64,000 bases of DNA from JAFDVJ01 sp964487505 (lineage in GTDB: Bacteria; Acidobacteriota; Blastocatellia; Pyrinomonadales; Pyrinomonadaceae): contig CAZARD010000001.1 of NCBI GenBank assembly GCA_964487505.1, positions 28,754-92,753 of the forward strand, written 5' to 3'. This document shows positions 1-8,489 of this stretch, one piece after another (the stretch's first letter is position 1; every line of letters starts with the position of its first letter). Position numbers and translations under genes: made by a program. Under the pieces are notes generated by a model. The model did not search any database. It saw nothing but the letters and a program-made list of their open reading frames with translations, and had not been told where the DNA came from.

Positions 1-877
1 CGAGCGCGAGAACCGTCAGCGGACGTTCGTCCCGGAAACGCTGCGACTCGGCGACCTGGTTTTCAAGGACGAGAAAGAAACCGCGCTCGTTCGGAAGGTT
101 CGTCAGACTATCGGTCAGCGCGTTCGAGACGCTACGCTCGTACGCGAAGGAACTCGAAAAAAGCGGCGCGACGCGCTCGGCGATCGCCTCCGCCAACGTC
201 ACCGAACCGCCATCGTATTTCGCCCCCTTGGCGGCGTACGCGACAATGACACCAAAGATCTGTGTCTGTTTGAACAACGGAACGGCAATCGCCGATCCGA
301 AATTGTCGACCAACTCTTTGGCAAAAACGCGGCGGTCGACGGCGCCGCCCGGGTCGAGCTGGCTCGAACGGCCGAGATAGGCCTTGGCCGCGAGCGACAG
401 ATCAAGATCGGTAGCCGAATCGGCGAATTTCTCGGGATTCTGGCCAAACGCGTACTTCAACGTCAGCGAACGCGATTCGTCATCGACGAGATAGAGCACG
501 CAGGCGGCAAAGGGCAGGATTTCGTTGATACGGCTCGCGACGAGCCGGAACATGTCGGCCGACTTCAGCGAAGCGCCGAAGAACTCGCTCGCTTCCTCGA
601 GCGCGAAGAGCTTGCCTTCAACCGTCTCGCCGATCTGATCGCCGCCGAAAACGGAAGCAGTTGGGCGCTTCGCGCGGCCCGTTTGGACGACGACCAGCGT
701 GACGACGTACGCGATGGCGATCGCCGAGAACACGAGCGCCTTGCCCGAAAAAGAAAAATCAAGGTTTGAGATCAGAAACGTCGCGGCAAGCGCGACGAGC
801 GCAGGCACGGCTAACCTGACGAGATCGCGGGTGTCAGTCTTCGCGCCGCGAACCGAGGTTTTGTCTGAATTCGTCAT
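1..877 (-). CDS. GAF-GGDEF membrane sensor, 3' end cut by window edge
   Basis: Reading the minus strand from the ATG at 877 gives an open frame that runs off base 1, about 292 residues. Two hydrophobic stretches (about residues 21-37 and 47-64) suggest a membrane anchor. A GAF-like region follows (about 85-240), then the beginning of a GGDEF domain, with the typical ALTDSLTNLPNERGFF entry. Known family role: diguanylate cyclases make the second messenger cyclic di-GMP, with GAF as the signal input. The catalytic GGDEF loop lies outside the window, so activity cannot be judged. There is no clear Shine-Dalgarno sequence before the ATG. Confident about the domain order, less so about the exact start. 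Confidence 0.75.
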   Translation of the reverse strand, partial: MTNSDKTSVRGAKTDTRDLVRLAVPALVALAATFLISNLDFSFSGKALVFSAIAIAYVVTLVVVQTGRAKRPTASVFGGDQIGETVEGKLFALEEASEFFGASLKSADMFRLVASRINEILPFAACVLYLVDDESRSLTLKYAFGQNPEKFADSATDLDLSLAAKAYLGRSSQLDPGGAVDRRVFAKELVDNFGSAIAVPLFKQTQIFGVIVAYAAKGAKYDGGSVTLAEAIAERVAPLFSSSFAYERSVSNALTDSLTNLPNERGFFLVLENQVAESQRFRDERPLTVLAL

Positions 878-1080
878 CTGGATCCGGCAGTCTGAACTTG
901 CGTGAAATGACCGCGGCCACGGGTCGCCGGCGGCAATCTGAAGATACCGTTTGGCGGCAATTGAAGTCAATCCGGAAATGCCGGCCGCCGGAGTTAGCCA
1001 AGGTGATTTTTCGGCCGCCTGAAAAGTGAGAGATTTTTATATTTTTTTTCAAAATTTCGATTCTTTTGACAATTTTTGGG

Positions 1081-1109
1081 TTGACTTCGCATTTTCCACC
1101 TTTTATATT
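1081..1109 (+). promoter_or_regulatory. Promoter of first low-complexity lipoprotein gene
   Basis: TTGACT at 1081-1086, a 17-base spacer, then TATATT at 1104-1109. The rest of the AT-rich gap 878-1207 holds only a long T-rich tract (about 1033-1080) and the roughly 90-base leader. The same arrangement recurs at 1701-1729. Confidence 0.6.
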
Positions 1110-1207
1110 GTCGAATGTTCCGAAATAAACGATCGAGAACAACGACTGTCCTAGGGCGGTCGTAAAATTACAAAACAATCTTTGAAGAAGACAGGAGAAT
1201 GTATCAA

Positions 1208-1510
1208 ATGAAAAAAGTTATTGCTCTTTCAGCAATCCTGACGGTTGGCCTTTGGGCCGGTGCTTGTGGCGGTGACGCTCCGGCGAACAACTCGGCCAAC
1301 AAGCCGGCGAACACGACGGCTCCGGCGAACACCGCGACGACGACGTCGAACACCGCGACCACGACTTCGAACACCGCGACGACCACGTCGAACACCGCGA
1401 CCAAGCCGTCGAACACCGCGACGACCACGTCGAACACGGCCGACAAGAAGGATGACAAGGCTGCGAACACGGCCGACAAGAAGGACGAGAAGAAAGACGA
1501 GAAGAAGTAG
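1208..1510 (+). CDS. Small exported protein with Asn-Thr-Ala-Thr repeats, probable lipoprotein
   Basis: About 100 residues. The N-terminus MKKVIALSAILTVG followed by WAGAC looks like a lipoprotein signal, although the position before Cys is not canonical because Leu is missing. The mature part has five units of a 7-residue NTATTTS-type repeat and ends in a Lys/Asp/Glu-rich tail. No catalytic domain is visible. An ATG at 1199 is also in frame but sits only 1 base from the AGGAG (1193-1197); the ATG at 1208 is 10 bases away and starts a proper signal peptide, so I chose it. The gene has its own promoter and a strong terminator, so it is monocistronic. The paralogous arrangement at 1810-2094 suggests duplication. 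Function unknown. Confidence 0.7.
   Translation: MKKVIALSAILTVGLWAGACGGDAPANNSANKPANTTAPANTATTTSNTATTTSNTATTTSNTATKPSNTATTTSNTADKKDDKAANTADKKDEKKDEKK
1329..1436 (+). repeat. 21-base tandem repeat within coding sequence
   Basis: Five imperfect copies of a 21-base unit encode the NTATTTS heptads of the lipoprotein at 1208. Unit four differs (KPS instead of TTS). Such arrays change copy number easily. Confidence 0.75.
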
Positions 1511-1537
1511 TCTTTCTTTCGACGTTGAAAAACGTGA

Positions 1538-1571
1538 ACACGCTGTCTTCGGGCAGCGTGTTTTCTTTTTG
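1538..1571 (+). terminator. Intrinsic terminator with C(UUCG)G loop
   Basis: Stem ACACGCTG (1538-1545) pairs with CAGCGTGT (1554-1561). It extends inwards by a T-G pair and a C-G pair that closes a TTCG tetraloop (1548-1551). A T-rich tract follows. It lies 28 bases after the stop of the lipoprotein gene. Confidence 0.85.
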
Positions 1572-1700
1572 TCCGCGTGCGCCCTGCGTATGCAGCCGCA
1601 ACCCTCGTGAATTTCAAAGATTAGTCTGCTCGAATCGGAATTCCCCCGCTGCTGCAATTCTTCAATCGTAAACTCGGATCTTCCAGGATACCCTCCGGCG

Positions 1701-1729
1701 TTGACTATCTCGGCCCGGCACTTTATATT
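1701..1729 (+). promoter_or_regulatory. Promoter of second low-complexity gene, copy of the first
   Basis: TTGACT at 1701-1706, 17 bases, TATATT at 1724-1729. It matches the promoter at 1081-1109 exactly in both hexamers and spacing. The following leader keeps a TTCC-AAA-AAACG block in both copies. Confidence 0.65.
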
Positions 1730-1809
1730 GCCTGTATTCCAAAACAAAACGGAATTGTTTTACCAAACTTTCGATCGATTTTTTTGCAGAAACAGGAGAG
1801 ATGAAATCC

Positions 1810-2094
1810 ATGAAACGAATCTTTGGACTTACGGCGATCTTGGCGCTTGGCGCTTTTTCGTTTGCTTGCGGCGACTCGGCCGGCAATATGGCAAACAAGG
1901 CGAGCAATGCCGCTTCGAACGCGACAAACACCGCGGCCAATATCGCGAAGGAAGCGACGAACAGCGCATCGAATGCGGTCAACAGTGCATCGAACGCCGT
2001 GAATTCCGCGACCAACGCGACGAAGCAGGCGACAAACTCCGCCACCAACGCGGTCAAGGACGCCGTCAACAAAGCGACGAACGCGATGAAGTAA
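1810..2094 (+). CDS. Small exported Ala/Asn/Thr-rich helical protein, LEA-like repeats
   Basis: About 94 residues. MKRIFGLTAILALGAFSFAC is a signal peptide with a Cys where a lipobox Cys would be, though SFA before it is weak. The mature chain is almost only Ala, Asn, Ser, Thr and Lys (SNAVNSASNAVNSATNA and so on) with a rough 11-residue period. It is probably amphipathic helix or coiled coil, resembling group-3 LEA-type repeats. The in-frame ATG at 1801 is 2 bases from AGGAG (1794-1798); the ATG at 1810 is 11 bases away, mirroring the gene at 1208. Own promoter and terminator. Function unknown; envelope spacer or stress protein are guesses. Confidence 0.68.
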   Translation: MKRIFGLTAILALGAFSFACGDSAGNMANKASNAASNATNTAANIAKEATNSASNAVNSASNAVNSATNATKQATNSATNAVKDAVNKATNAMK

Positions 2095-2114
2095 GCAGAT
2101 CCGCGATCTGACCG

Positions 2115-2147
2115 AAAAAAGGCCGCCCGATCCGGGGCGGCCTTTTT
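2115..2147. terminator. Bidirectional intrinsic terminator between convergent genes
   Basis: Stem GGCCGCCC (2121-2128) pairs with GGGCGGCC (2135-2142). An A-run (2115-2120) precedes it and a T-run follows, so it can stop transcription of both the plus-strand gene at 1810 and the minus-strand TPR gene. Confidence 0.8.
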
Positions 2148-2179
2148 CCTTTGCAGCGCGGCGCGCAATCGCATCGGGC

Positions 2180-3217
2180 CTATTTCGGGAAGAAATTCAG
2201 CAGTTTTGCGGCCTTGTCCGGGTCGATGGCCCTAAGTTTTTCATACTGTGCGCGGGCAACGGGCAGATTGTTCTTAACGATGTTTATCAGCCCGATCCAA
2301 TAGATCGCGTCTGAATTTCGCGGCTCGATCTCAACCGCCCTCGCGTATCTCTTTTCGGCATCGTCGTATTTCCTCAGGAGCCGGTACGAATCACCGAGAT
2401 AGAGTTGAGGAACGACCCACCCGGGCTTGGCATCGGCCGCAACCTGATAGTACGGGATCGCTTCCGCGTATTTCCCGTTGTCGTAGTAGGCGTTTCCAAT
2501 ACCGACGTTCGTATCCGGGTCCTTCGGATCGATATCGAGCGCGGCCTGATACTCCCGGATGGCCGCGTCGAAGTTCTTCTTTCCGACGTAATAGGCCCCT
2601 ATCTTCCGGCGTGCGCTGAGTTGATTCGGATTGACCTTGACCGCCTGCTGAAAGTACTGAACGGCTTCATCGGGGCGGTTCAGCTTTTCCAACGTCGAAC
2701 CGAGATTGTTCAGCGCATCGGCGTTGCTCGGGTCCAACTGGATCGATTTCCGATAAGCCGATTCGGCAAGCGCGAATTTTCCGGCTGCATAATAGGCGAC
2801 ACCCATTTCGTAATGGATCTGAGCGTTGTTCGGTTCGTACAGAAGTGCCTTGTTGTAGGCGGCAATGGCTTCTTCGTAATTCCCGGAATAATCGAGCGCG
2901 TTGCCGAGCTGGATCAGTGCGCGGACATAATCCGGTTTGAGCCGGACCGCTTCCCGGAACGCGGCGGCTGCCTCCGCGTAGCGGCGCAACTTGTAATAAC
3001 AAAGGCCAAGATTGTAGTGGCTCACCGGCACGTCGGAGCGGTACTGGTTGGCGCGTTTGAACGATTCGATCGCCTCCAGAAACTTCTGGTTTTTGAATTG
3101 TTCGAGCCCTTTGTTGAAATCCGCGTCGAAAGACTGCGCGAAAGCGTGGACGGAAAAGCAAAAAACGAGCGCCGCGAAAACAAGAACGCGCGCGGCCTTG
3201 ATTGATCCAAACTTCAT
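2180..3217 (-). CDS. Exported TPR protein
   Basis: 345 residues. A cleavable signal peptide (about 1-27, ending AFA-QS) precedes an almost uninterrupted run of TPR units from residue 30 to the end, roughly nine, with typical signatures such as YNLGLCYYKLRRYAEA and NNLGSTLEKLNRPDEA. TPR arrays bind other proteins; this one should work in the periplasm or outer membrane. There is no enzymatic domain. A GGAGG lies about 15 bases before the ATG, rather far, so the start is likely but not certain. Transcription probably ends at the shared terminator at 2115-2147. Partner unknown. Confidence 0.85.
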   Translation of the reverse strand: MKFGSIKAARVLVFAALVFCFSVHAFAQSFDADFNKGLEQFKNQKFLEAIESFKRANQYRSDVPVSHYNLGLCYYKLRRYAEAAAAFREAVRLKPDYVRALIQLGNALDYSGNYEEAIAAYNKALLYEPNNAQIHYEMGVAYYAAGKFALAESAYRKSIQLDPSNADALNNLGSTLEKLNRPDEAVQYFQQAVKVNPNQLSARRKIGAYYVGKKNFDAAIREYQAALDIDPKDPDTNVGIGNAYYDNGKYAEAIPYYQVAADAKPGWVVPQLYLGDSYRLLRKYDDAEKRYARAVEIEPRNSDAIYWIGLINIVKNNLPVARAQYEKLRAIDPDKAAKLLNFFPK

Positions 3218-3439
3218 AGATGCTTAATAGCTCCTCCAAGAGATAATCGCACCAAAATCACAAGAAACGGCTCACCTGGGTCTGTTTTGGCGACAGAACG
3301 AGGATACGGGCAGACGAAACAGCCCGGACCCATTTGCTGAATTCGAACGCAATTCATCAAGATCTTCGGCACGAGCCGATTCGTTCGCGACCCTCGATTC
3401 TTGTTCCCCCATCCGTTGGCGGATCCGGCGCGAAACGAA

Positions 3440-5476
3440 TCAGACAAGTTCCGCGAGCAGTTCCCCGGCGGTCGTGACGGGACGACGGCACGCGAAGTTC
3501 TCGCAGACATACGCCGCCGGTTTTCCGTCGATCGCCGATTTCCCGACCGTCAGCGGCAATTGCAGATCTTCACCCTCGATCGGGACGACGATCTTGATCG
3601 GGAGATACTCGCGCCAAACGGCCGCCCGCAGATCGGCAGATTCGCCGGCGAGAACGATCTCGCGGCGGCGTCCGAGATGGAACTCGAGCGCCGCCAGCGT
3701 CCGGCCGAAGCCCGAAGGATACCGCTTGAACTGCGACGAGACCAGTCGCAGAACGGTGACCGCGAAGCGCTCGTATCGATCATCGCCGGTGAAAGCCGCG
3801 AGCCTCAGCAGAGCGTCGGCGGCGGCCGAATTGCCCGAAGGGGTCGCGTTGTCGAAATAATCCTTCGTTCGGACGATGAGTTCCTCGTGATCGTGGGCCG
3901 TAAAATAGAAGCCGCCGTCGGCTTCATCCCAGAACGAGGTGATCAGATGATCGGCGAAACGCCGCGCTTCGGCCAGATACGAAGGCTCTCCCGTCACCTG
4001 GAACAGATCGATCAGGCCGCAGGCGAGATTTGCGTAATCCTCAAGATATGCGTCGAGTTTCGCACGGCCGTCCTTCCAAGTCCGCAGCAGTTTGCCGTCC
4101 GAGACGAGATTTGACAGCAAGAAGTCGGCGTTCCGGCGCGCGATCTCAAGATAATCGTCCCGTCCGAGGATCGCCGCAGCTTCGGCGAAGGCCGAAACCA
4201 TCAGGCCGTTCCAGGCGGTCAAGACTTTCTCGTCACGGAAAGGCTTGATCCGCATTTCGCGTTCACGAAAAAGGATCTCGCGCCCGCGCTCGAGCGCCGC
4301 CGTCAGTCGCTCTGAATCGACGCCGAGCGCGTCGACAGCTTCGGCGAGCGTGTGACGGACATTCAGGATGTTTCGGTGCTCGAAATTCCCTTCTTCGGAG
4401 ACGTCGTAATAGAAGCAGAAGATGCGGGCGTCGTCGGGGCCGAGAAGAGCTTCGACCTCGGCGGGCGTCCACACGAAGAATTTCCCTTCCTCGCCCTCGC
4501 TGTCCGCATCCTGCGTCGAATAGAAACCGCCGTCGGGCCCGGTCATCTCGCGCTTGACGTAATCGAGAATCTCGACCGCGATCCGTTGATAGAACCCGTC
4601 CTTCGTGATCTGGAAAAGATGCAGATAGACGAGCGCGAGCTGCGCGTTGTCGTAGAGCATCTTCTCAAAGTGCGGAACAAGCCAGACGGAGTCGACCGCG
4701 TAACGGTGAAATCCGCCGCCGAGCTGGTCGTAGATTCCGCCGTGCGCCATCTTGAGGCACGTGTATCGGACCATCTCGAGCGCGTTCTCGTTGCCGGTGC
4801 GTTTGTAATACCTGAGAAGGAATTCGAGGCTCATCGCCGGCGGGAATTTCGGGGCGCCGCCGAATCCGCCGTTCCGGGCGTCGAAGTAACGAACGAAATG
4901 CTGGAATGCGCTGTCGAGCTGCGCCGTTGAAAGCCCCTCGCCGGACATTTCGGCGATCGAAAGACGGCGCATCTCGCCGATCACTTCGTTTGCCGAGAAG
5001 AGAAGCTCGTCGCGTTTTGTCGCCCAGACATCGGCGATGCTTGCCAGGACGCGCTTGAAGCTCGGCATATTGTATCGGTTCTCCGGCGGAAAATATGTCC
5101 CGCCGAAAAACGGACGCTTGTCCGGCGTCAGGAAGACGTTGAGCGGCCAGCCGCCGCTGCCGGTCGTCAGCTGGACGTAGTTCATATAGATCTTGTCGAC
5201 ATCGGGCCGCTCTTCCATATCGACCTTGATATTGACGAAATGCTCGTTCATCAGCGCCGCGGTCTCTTCGTCCTCGAACGATTCGTGCTCCATCACGTGA
5301 CACCAATGGCACGCCGAATACCCGATCGAGACGATGACCGGCTTGTCCTCGTCCCGCGCCCTGGCGAACGCCTCTTCTCCCCAAGGATACCAGTCGACCG
5401 GATTATGCGCGTGTTGGAGCAAATAGGGCGACGATTCGTTGATCAGCTTGTTCGTATGCTTCGGACTTCCCTTCAT
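3440..5476 (-). CDS. DUF255 / YyaL-type thioredoxin-like protein
   Basis: About 678 residues from the ATG at 5476. The N-terminus reads NESSPYLLQHAHNPVDWYPW, the hallmark of the DUF255 (YyaL, SPATA20-like) family, and a thioredoxin-like domain carries a CxxC (SACHWCHVMEHESF). The remaining two thirds resemble an (alpha/alpha)6 barrel of the glycosidase or epimerase type. Biochemical role in bacteria is poorly established; redox or sugar-related functions are inferred from the folds. An ATG 28 codons upstream (5560) is in frame, but its extension has no family counterpart, so I start at 5476. Stands alone. Confident in the family. Confidence 0.9.
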   Translation of the reverse strand: MKGSPKHTNKLINESSPYLLQHAHNPVDWYPWGEEAFARARDEDKPVIVSIGYSACHWCHVMEHESFEDEETAALMNEHFVNIKVDMEERPDVDKIYMNYVQLTTGSGGWPLNVFLTPDKRPFFGGTYFPPENRYNMPSFKRVLASIADVWATKRDELLFSANEVIGEMRRLSIAEMSGEGLSTAQLDSAFQHFVRYFDARNGGFGGAPKFPPAMSLEFLLRYYKRTGNENALEMVRYTCLKMAHGGIYDQLGGGFHRYAVDSVWLVPHFEKMLYDNAQLALVYLHLFQITKDGFYQRIAVEILDYVKREMTGPDGGFYSTQDADSEGEEGKFFVWTPAEVEALLGPDDARIFCFYYDVSEEGNFEHRNILNVRHTLAEAVDALGVDSERLTAALERGREILFREREMRIKPFRDEKVLTAWNGLMVSAFAEAAAILGRDDYLEIARRNADFLLSNLVSDGKLLRTWKDGRAKLDAYLEDYANLACGLIDLFQVTGEPSYLAEARRFADHLITSFWDEADGGFYFTAHDHEELIVRTKDYFDNATPSGNSAAADALLRLAAFTGDDRYERFAVTVLRLVSSQFKRYPSGFGRTLAALEFHLGRRREIVLAGESADLRAAVWREYLPIKIVVPIEGEDLQLPLTVGKSAIDGKPAAYVCENFACRRPVTTAGELLAELV

Positions 5477-5656
5477 ATCGCTAAATTGTTTCACGCCGGG
5501 CGCAAACGCGCAAAGAGGGCGAGGGCTCGGAAAATAACTTCGCGCGGTGAAACCATTCAAGGCCGCGGCGCATCGAAGTTGCCATAACCAGACAGTTCCC
5601 GATCCGCCGCGATCCGCCGTTTCCGGAACATTCCCAGGATTTTTATAGGAGTTGAT

Positions 5657-6232
5657 ATGATTCGTAATTTTCTTTTCGTGTTCGCGCTCGGCGCGGCGTT
5701 TGCTTTGCCGGCATTTTCGCAGACGGTCTCGCCGTCGCGGATCGCGGTCATCAATTCGTACCAGTTCACTGACGAAAAGGTCGGGATAATCCGTTTCGTC
5801 AACGCGTTCAAGTCGGTCGATTCCGAGTTCGCCAAACCGAAGGCCGAACTCGACGCGATGAACACGAAGCTGAACGCGCTCTCGGGCGAGATCGAGCGCC
5901 TTCGCAGCAGCAGCGCCCCCGTCCAGCCAAACAGCCTAAACGCCAAACTGCTCGAGGCCGACCAGCTCCAACGCGATCTCAAGTTCAAGGCCGAGAGCCT
6001 GAAGGCGGATTACGAACGCCGTCAGCAACAGGTCGTCGGGCCGGTGCTGCGCGAGATCGGGACCGCGCTCGTCGATTTCGCGAAACAAAAAGGCTTCGCG
6101 CTGCTTTTTGACGTCGCCAAGGACGAGGTCGGCCTGCTGGTGGCGATCGGCGACGAAAAGGTCGATGTGACCAACGATTTCATCGCGTTCTTCAATGCTA
6201 AACCCGCACCCGCGCCGGCGAACGCCCAGTAA
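5657..6232 (+). CDS. OmpH/Skp-family periplasmic chaperone
   Basis: 191 residues. Signal peptide (about 1-21, ending AFS-QT), then the short beta strand SRIAVINSYQF typical of Skp/OmpH, a long helical section rich in Leu, Glu and Lys (about 60-135, the coiled-coil tentacle), and a closing strand near GFALLFDVAKDE. Skp-type trimers hold unfolded outer-membrane proteins in the periplasm. The usual neighbours bamA and lpxD are not here, so this may be an accessory copy. AGGAG precedes the ATG by about 6 bases. The C-terminal tail is Pro/Ala-rich. Confidence 0.8.
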   Translation: MIRNFLFVFALGAAFALPAFSQTVSPSRIAVINSYQFTDEKVGIIRFVNAFKSVDSEFAKPKAELDAMNTKLNALSGEIERLRSSSAPVQPNSLNAKLLEADQLQRDLKFKAESLKADYERRQQQVVGPVLREIGTALVDFAKQKGFALLFDVAKDEVGLLVAIGDEKVDVTNDFIAFFNAKPAPAPANAQ

Positions 6233-6252
6233 CCGCCGCGCCGGCGAGCTTT

Positions 6253-6280
6253 TTGGCGCGGAGCATTTCTGGTATATTAT
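6253..6280 (+). promoter_or_regulatory. Possible promoter of the aminotransferase gene
   Basis: TTGGCG at 6253-6258 and TATTAT at 6275-6280 with 16 bases between, leaving a leader of about 150 bases that contains several short GC hairpins. Moderate match only. Confidence 0.35.
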
Positions 6281-6436
6281 CGGAAAATGACTCCGCGCTC
6301 GGAAGCAAAACTCAGACCTTGCATCAAGCGCCCCAGCCTTTTCGCGGGGGACTAATCCCGCCTTCTCAAAAACCGTGTCACGCGGCCGGATCAGCCGGCA
6401 GCATTCCATTTCAACAGACATTTTGAGGAGCAACGA

Positions 6437-7789
6437 ATGAAACCGATAACCGAACTTCAGAGACCGGTCATCAAGACCGAACTTCCGGGGCCGAGGTCGC
6501 GCGAGATAATCGAGGCGGACGCCCGGTACGTCACGCCGAGCTACCCGCGCCCGGACTACAAACTAGTCGCCGAAAGGGCGTACGGCGTCTGGATCGAGGA
6601 TCCGGACGGCAATGTTTTTCTCGACGGCAACGCGGGCGTCGCGGTCTGCTCGACCGGTCACTGCCATCCGGAGATCGTCGCCGCGATCAACGAACAGACG
6701 AACCGCCTGATCCATCTTTGCGGCACTGATTATTACTATCGCCAGATGCCTGAACTCGGCAGGAAACTCGACGAGATCTGCCCGATCGACGGCCCGACGA
6801 AAACGCATTTCGCGAATTCGGGCGCGGAAGCGATCGAAACGGCGCTCAAACTGGCGATGTACCACACCCGCCGCCAAAAGTTCATCTCGTTCTTCGGGTC
6901 GTTTCACGGCCGGACGCTCGGGGCGCTGTCGCTGACTTCTTCGAAGAAAGCCCAGCGGCTCGGGTTTATGCGGCAGGCACTTGACGTCGTCCACGTTCCG
7001 TACCCGAACAAGTTCCGCCATTTCGCGGACGACTTGCCGTGCGACGAGGCAAAGATCACGCGCGACGTGATCAACTGGATCGAGAACCGACTGTTCAAGA
7101 CGACCACGCCGCCCGAGGAGGTCGCCGGGATCATTCTCGAGGTCGTACAGGGCGAGGGCGGTTACGTTCCGGCCCCGACCGAGTTCGTCAAAGAGATCCG
7201 GCGGATCTGCGACGAGAATGGGATCATGCTCATCGTCGACGAGGTCCAATCCGGAATGGGACGGACCGGCAAGATGTTCGCGCTCGACCACCACGGCGTC
7301 ACGGCCGACATCATATGTCTTGCCAAGGGCATCGCTTCGGGGCTGCCGATCGGAGCGTGCGTCGCTCGCGCCGACGTCATGACGTGGCACAAGGGCGCGC
7401 ACGCGTCGACGTTCGGTGGGAATCCGGTCTGCATCGCGGCGGCGCTCAAGACGATCGAACTTCTGGAAGGCGGACTCGTCGCGAATGCGGCCGCCGTCGG
7501 CGATCATCTGAAGGCCGGCCTCGAAGGATTGCGGCAGAAATATGCCTGTATCGGCGATGTCCGCGGGATAGGCTTGATGCTCGGCGTCGAATTCGTGACG
7601 GACCGCGCTTCGTTCAAGCCTGATGCCGAACTTCGTGACCGGATCGAGACGGCCTGTTACGAACGCGGCCTGATCATCCTCGGCTGCGGCTCGAGCACGA
7701 TCCGTTTCTCGCCGCCGCTGATAATGACGAAGGAGAACGCCGACGTCGCGCTCGAGATCTTCGAAGAGGCGATCAGGGCGTCGATCTGA
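6437..7789 (+). CDS. Class III PLP aminotransferase (4-aminobutyrate/ornithine type)
   Basis: 450 residues, the usual length. The PLP-dependent fold type I signature is complete: SGAEAIETALKLA, the aspartate in DEVQSGMGRTGK that pairs with the pyridine nitrogen, and the Schiff-base lysine in CLAKGIASGLP. The GNAGVAVCSTGHCHPEI start and the FHGRTLGALSLT segment fit the archaeal/bacterial acetylornithine-GABA aminotransferase group. Substrate cannot be fixed from sequence: 4-aminobutyrate, ornithine or another omega-amino acid are possible. GAGGAG precedes the ATG. It stands alone, not in an arginine or GABA operon, which leaves the pathway open. Confidence 0.85.
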   Translation: MKPITELQRPVIKTELPGPRSREIIEADARYVTPSYPRPDYKLVAERAYGVWIEDPDGNVFLDGNAGVAVCSTGHCHPEIVAAINEQTNRLIHLCGTDYYYRQMPELGRKLDEICPIDGPTKTHFANSGAEAIETALKLAMYHTRRQKFISFFGSFHGRTLGALSLTSSKKAQRLGFMRQALDVVHVPYPNKFRHFADDLPCDEAKITRDVINWIENRLFKTTTPPEEVAGIILEVVQGEGGYVPAPTEFVKEIRRICDENGIMLIVDEVQSGMGRTGKMFALDHHGVTADIICLAKGIASGLPIGACVARADVMTWHKGAHASTFGGNPVCIAAALKTIELLEGGLVANAAAVGDHLKAGLEGLRQKYACIGDVRGIGLMLGVEFVTDRASFKPDAELRDRIETACYERGLIILGCGSSTIRFSPPLIMTKENADVALEIFEEAIRASI

Positions 7790-7818
7790 AAGCGCGCCTT
7801 TCGGACGTGATCGAAACG

Positions 7819-7856
7819 GCGCCCGCGGAACCGCCGACGCGGGTTTCCGCGGGCGC
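7819..7856. other. 12-bp inverted repeat between genes
   Basis: GCGCCCGCGGAA (7819-7830) and TTCCGCGGGCGC (7845-7856) form a perfect 12-bp stem with a 14-base loop. No T-run follows, so it may be a weak terminator of the aminotransferase transcript or simply a structured 3' end. Confidence 0.5.
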
Positions 7857-7860
7857 TGAC

Positions 7861-7889
7861 TTGTAAGCGCAACGCTTTTTTGGTATCTA
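7861..7889 (+). promoter_or_regulatory. Promoter of the lipoprotein gene at 7908
   Basis: TTGTAA at 7861-7866, 17-base spacer, TATCTA at 7884-7889; GGAG lies between it and the ATG. Confidence 0.45.
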
Positions 7890-7907
7890 TCGGTCGGAGA
7901 AAAATCT

Positions 7908-8447
7908 ATGAACACGAGAACCGGAATGATTGCAGTGATCGCACTGTCGTTATGCGTCGTCGCGTGCAGCACGATCGTTGATCGCATTGCGGGCGGCCAG
8001 GATATGAAACGCGTGAACGAACTGTGGACCGACGTTCCGAAGATGGACGGCCTGAACGCGTCGGACCTCGAGATGCCTGCCGCGACCAAATTGATCCTTC
8101 GGACCATCCTCGGGAATCTCGGCCGGCTCAACAAAGAGGGCGAACCGCAGCAGACGGGCAGCATCGACTGGCTCGCGTACACGACAACGAAGACGCCGGA
8201 CGAGGTCAGCGCCTTTTACACGAACGATAAGATGGCCGCGTTCGGAAACTGGGACACGAGCAAGGAATCGACCTGCATAAGCGGTAAGGACAAGGGAGTC
8301 GGGGGAGTATTCTGCGTCTTCCAGAAAAAGATGAACGGCCGCCAGGCCGGACTGGTGATCGTCGCCGCCGAAGATGAGAAGACGAAGCAGACCAATCTGT
8401 TCTTCGTCCGGATCGAGGGCGATGAGGCGCCGGCCAACAAGAAGTGA
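7908..8447 (+). CDS. Hypothetical lipoprotein
   Basis: 179 residues. The N-terminus ends in a good lipobox (LCVVAC, Cys about residue 20), so the protein should be lipid-anchored. The mature part is mixed alpha/beta with a pair of cysteines (STCISG and VFCVFQ) that could form a disulfide, and a short Lys-rich tail. I recognise no family. Own promoter upstream; the superoxide dismutase gene follows after 42 bases but seems to have its own promoter. No function can be assigned. Confidence 0.75.
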   Translation: MNTRTGMIAVIALSLCVVACSTIVDRIAGGQDMKRVNELWTDVPKMDGLNASDLEMPAATKLILRTILGNLGRLNKEGEPQQTGSIDWLAYTTTKTPDEVSAFYTNDKMAAFGNWDTSKESTCISGKDKGVGGVFCVFQKKMNGRQAGLVIVAAEDEKTKQTNLFFVRIEGDEAPANKK

Positions 8448-8453
8448 CACGAT

Positions 8454-8483
8454 TTGAGGGCGTCGTCCCCCGAATGCTAAATT
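8454..8483 (+). promoter_or_regulatory. Possible promoter giving a leaderless sod mRNA
   Basis: TTGAGG (8454-8459), 18 bases, TAAATT (8478-8483). The start codon at 8490 is only 6 bases past the -10 box, and no Shine-Dalgarno sequence fits between. Confidence 0.4.
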
Positions 8484-8489
8484 ATTCCT

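Noticed and set aside
4030..4250. Small plus-strand frames inside the DUF255 gene
   Set aside because: Arg/Ser-rich shadows without start signals.
6563..8182. 539-codon minus-strand frame across the aminotransferase and lipoprotein genes
   Set aside because: No recognisable domain; spans two genes and two regulatory regions that are well supported on the other strand.
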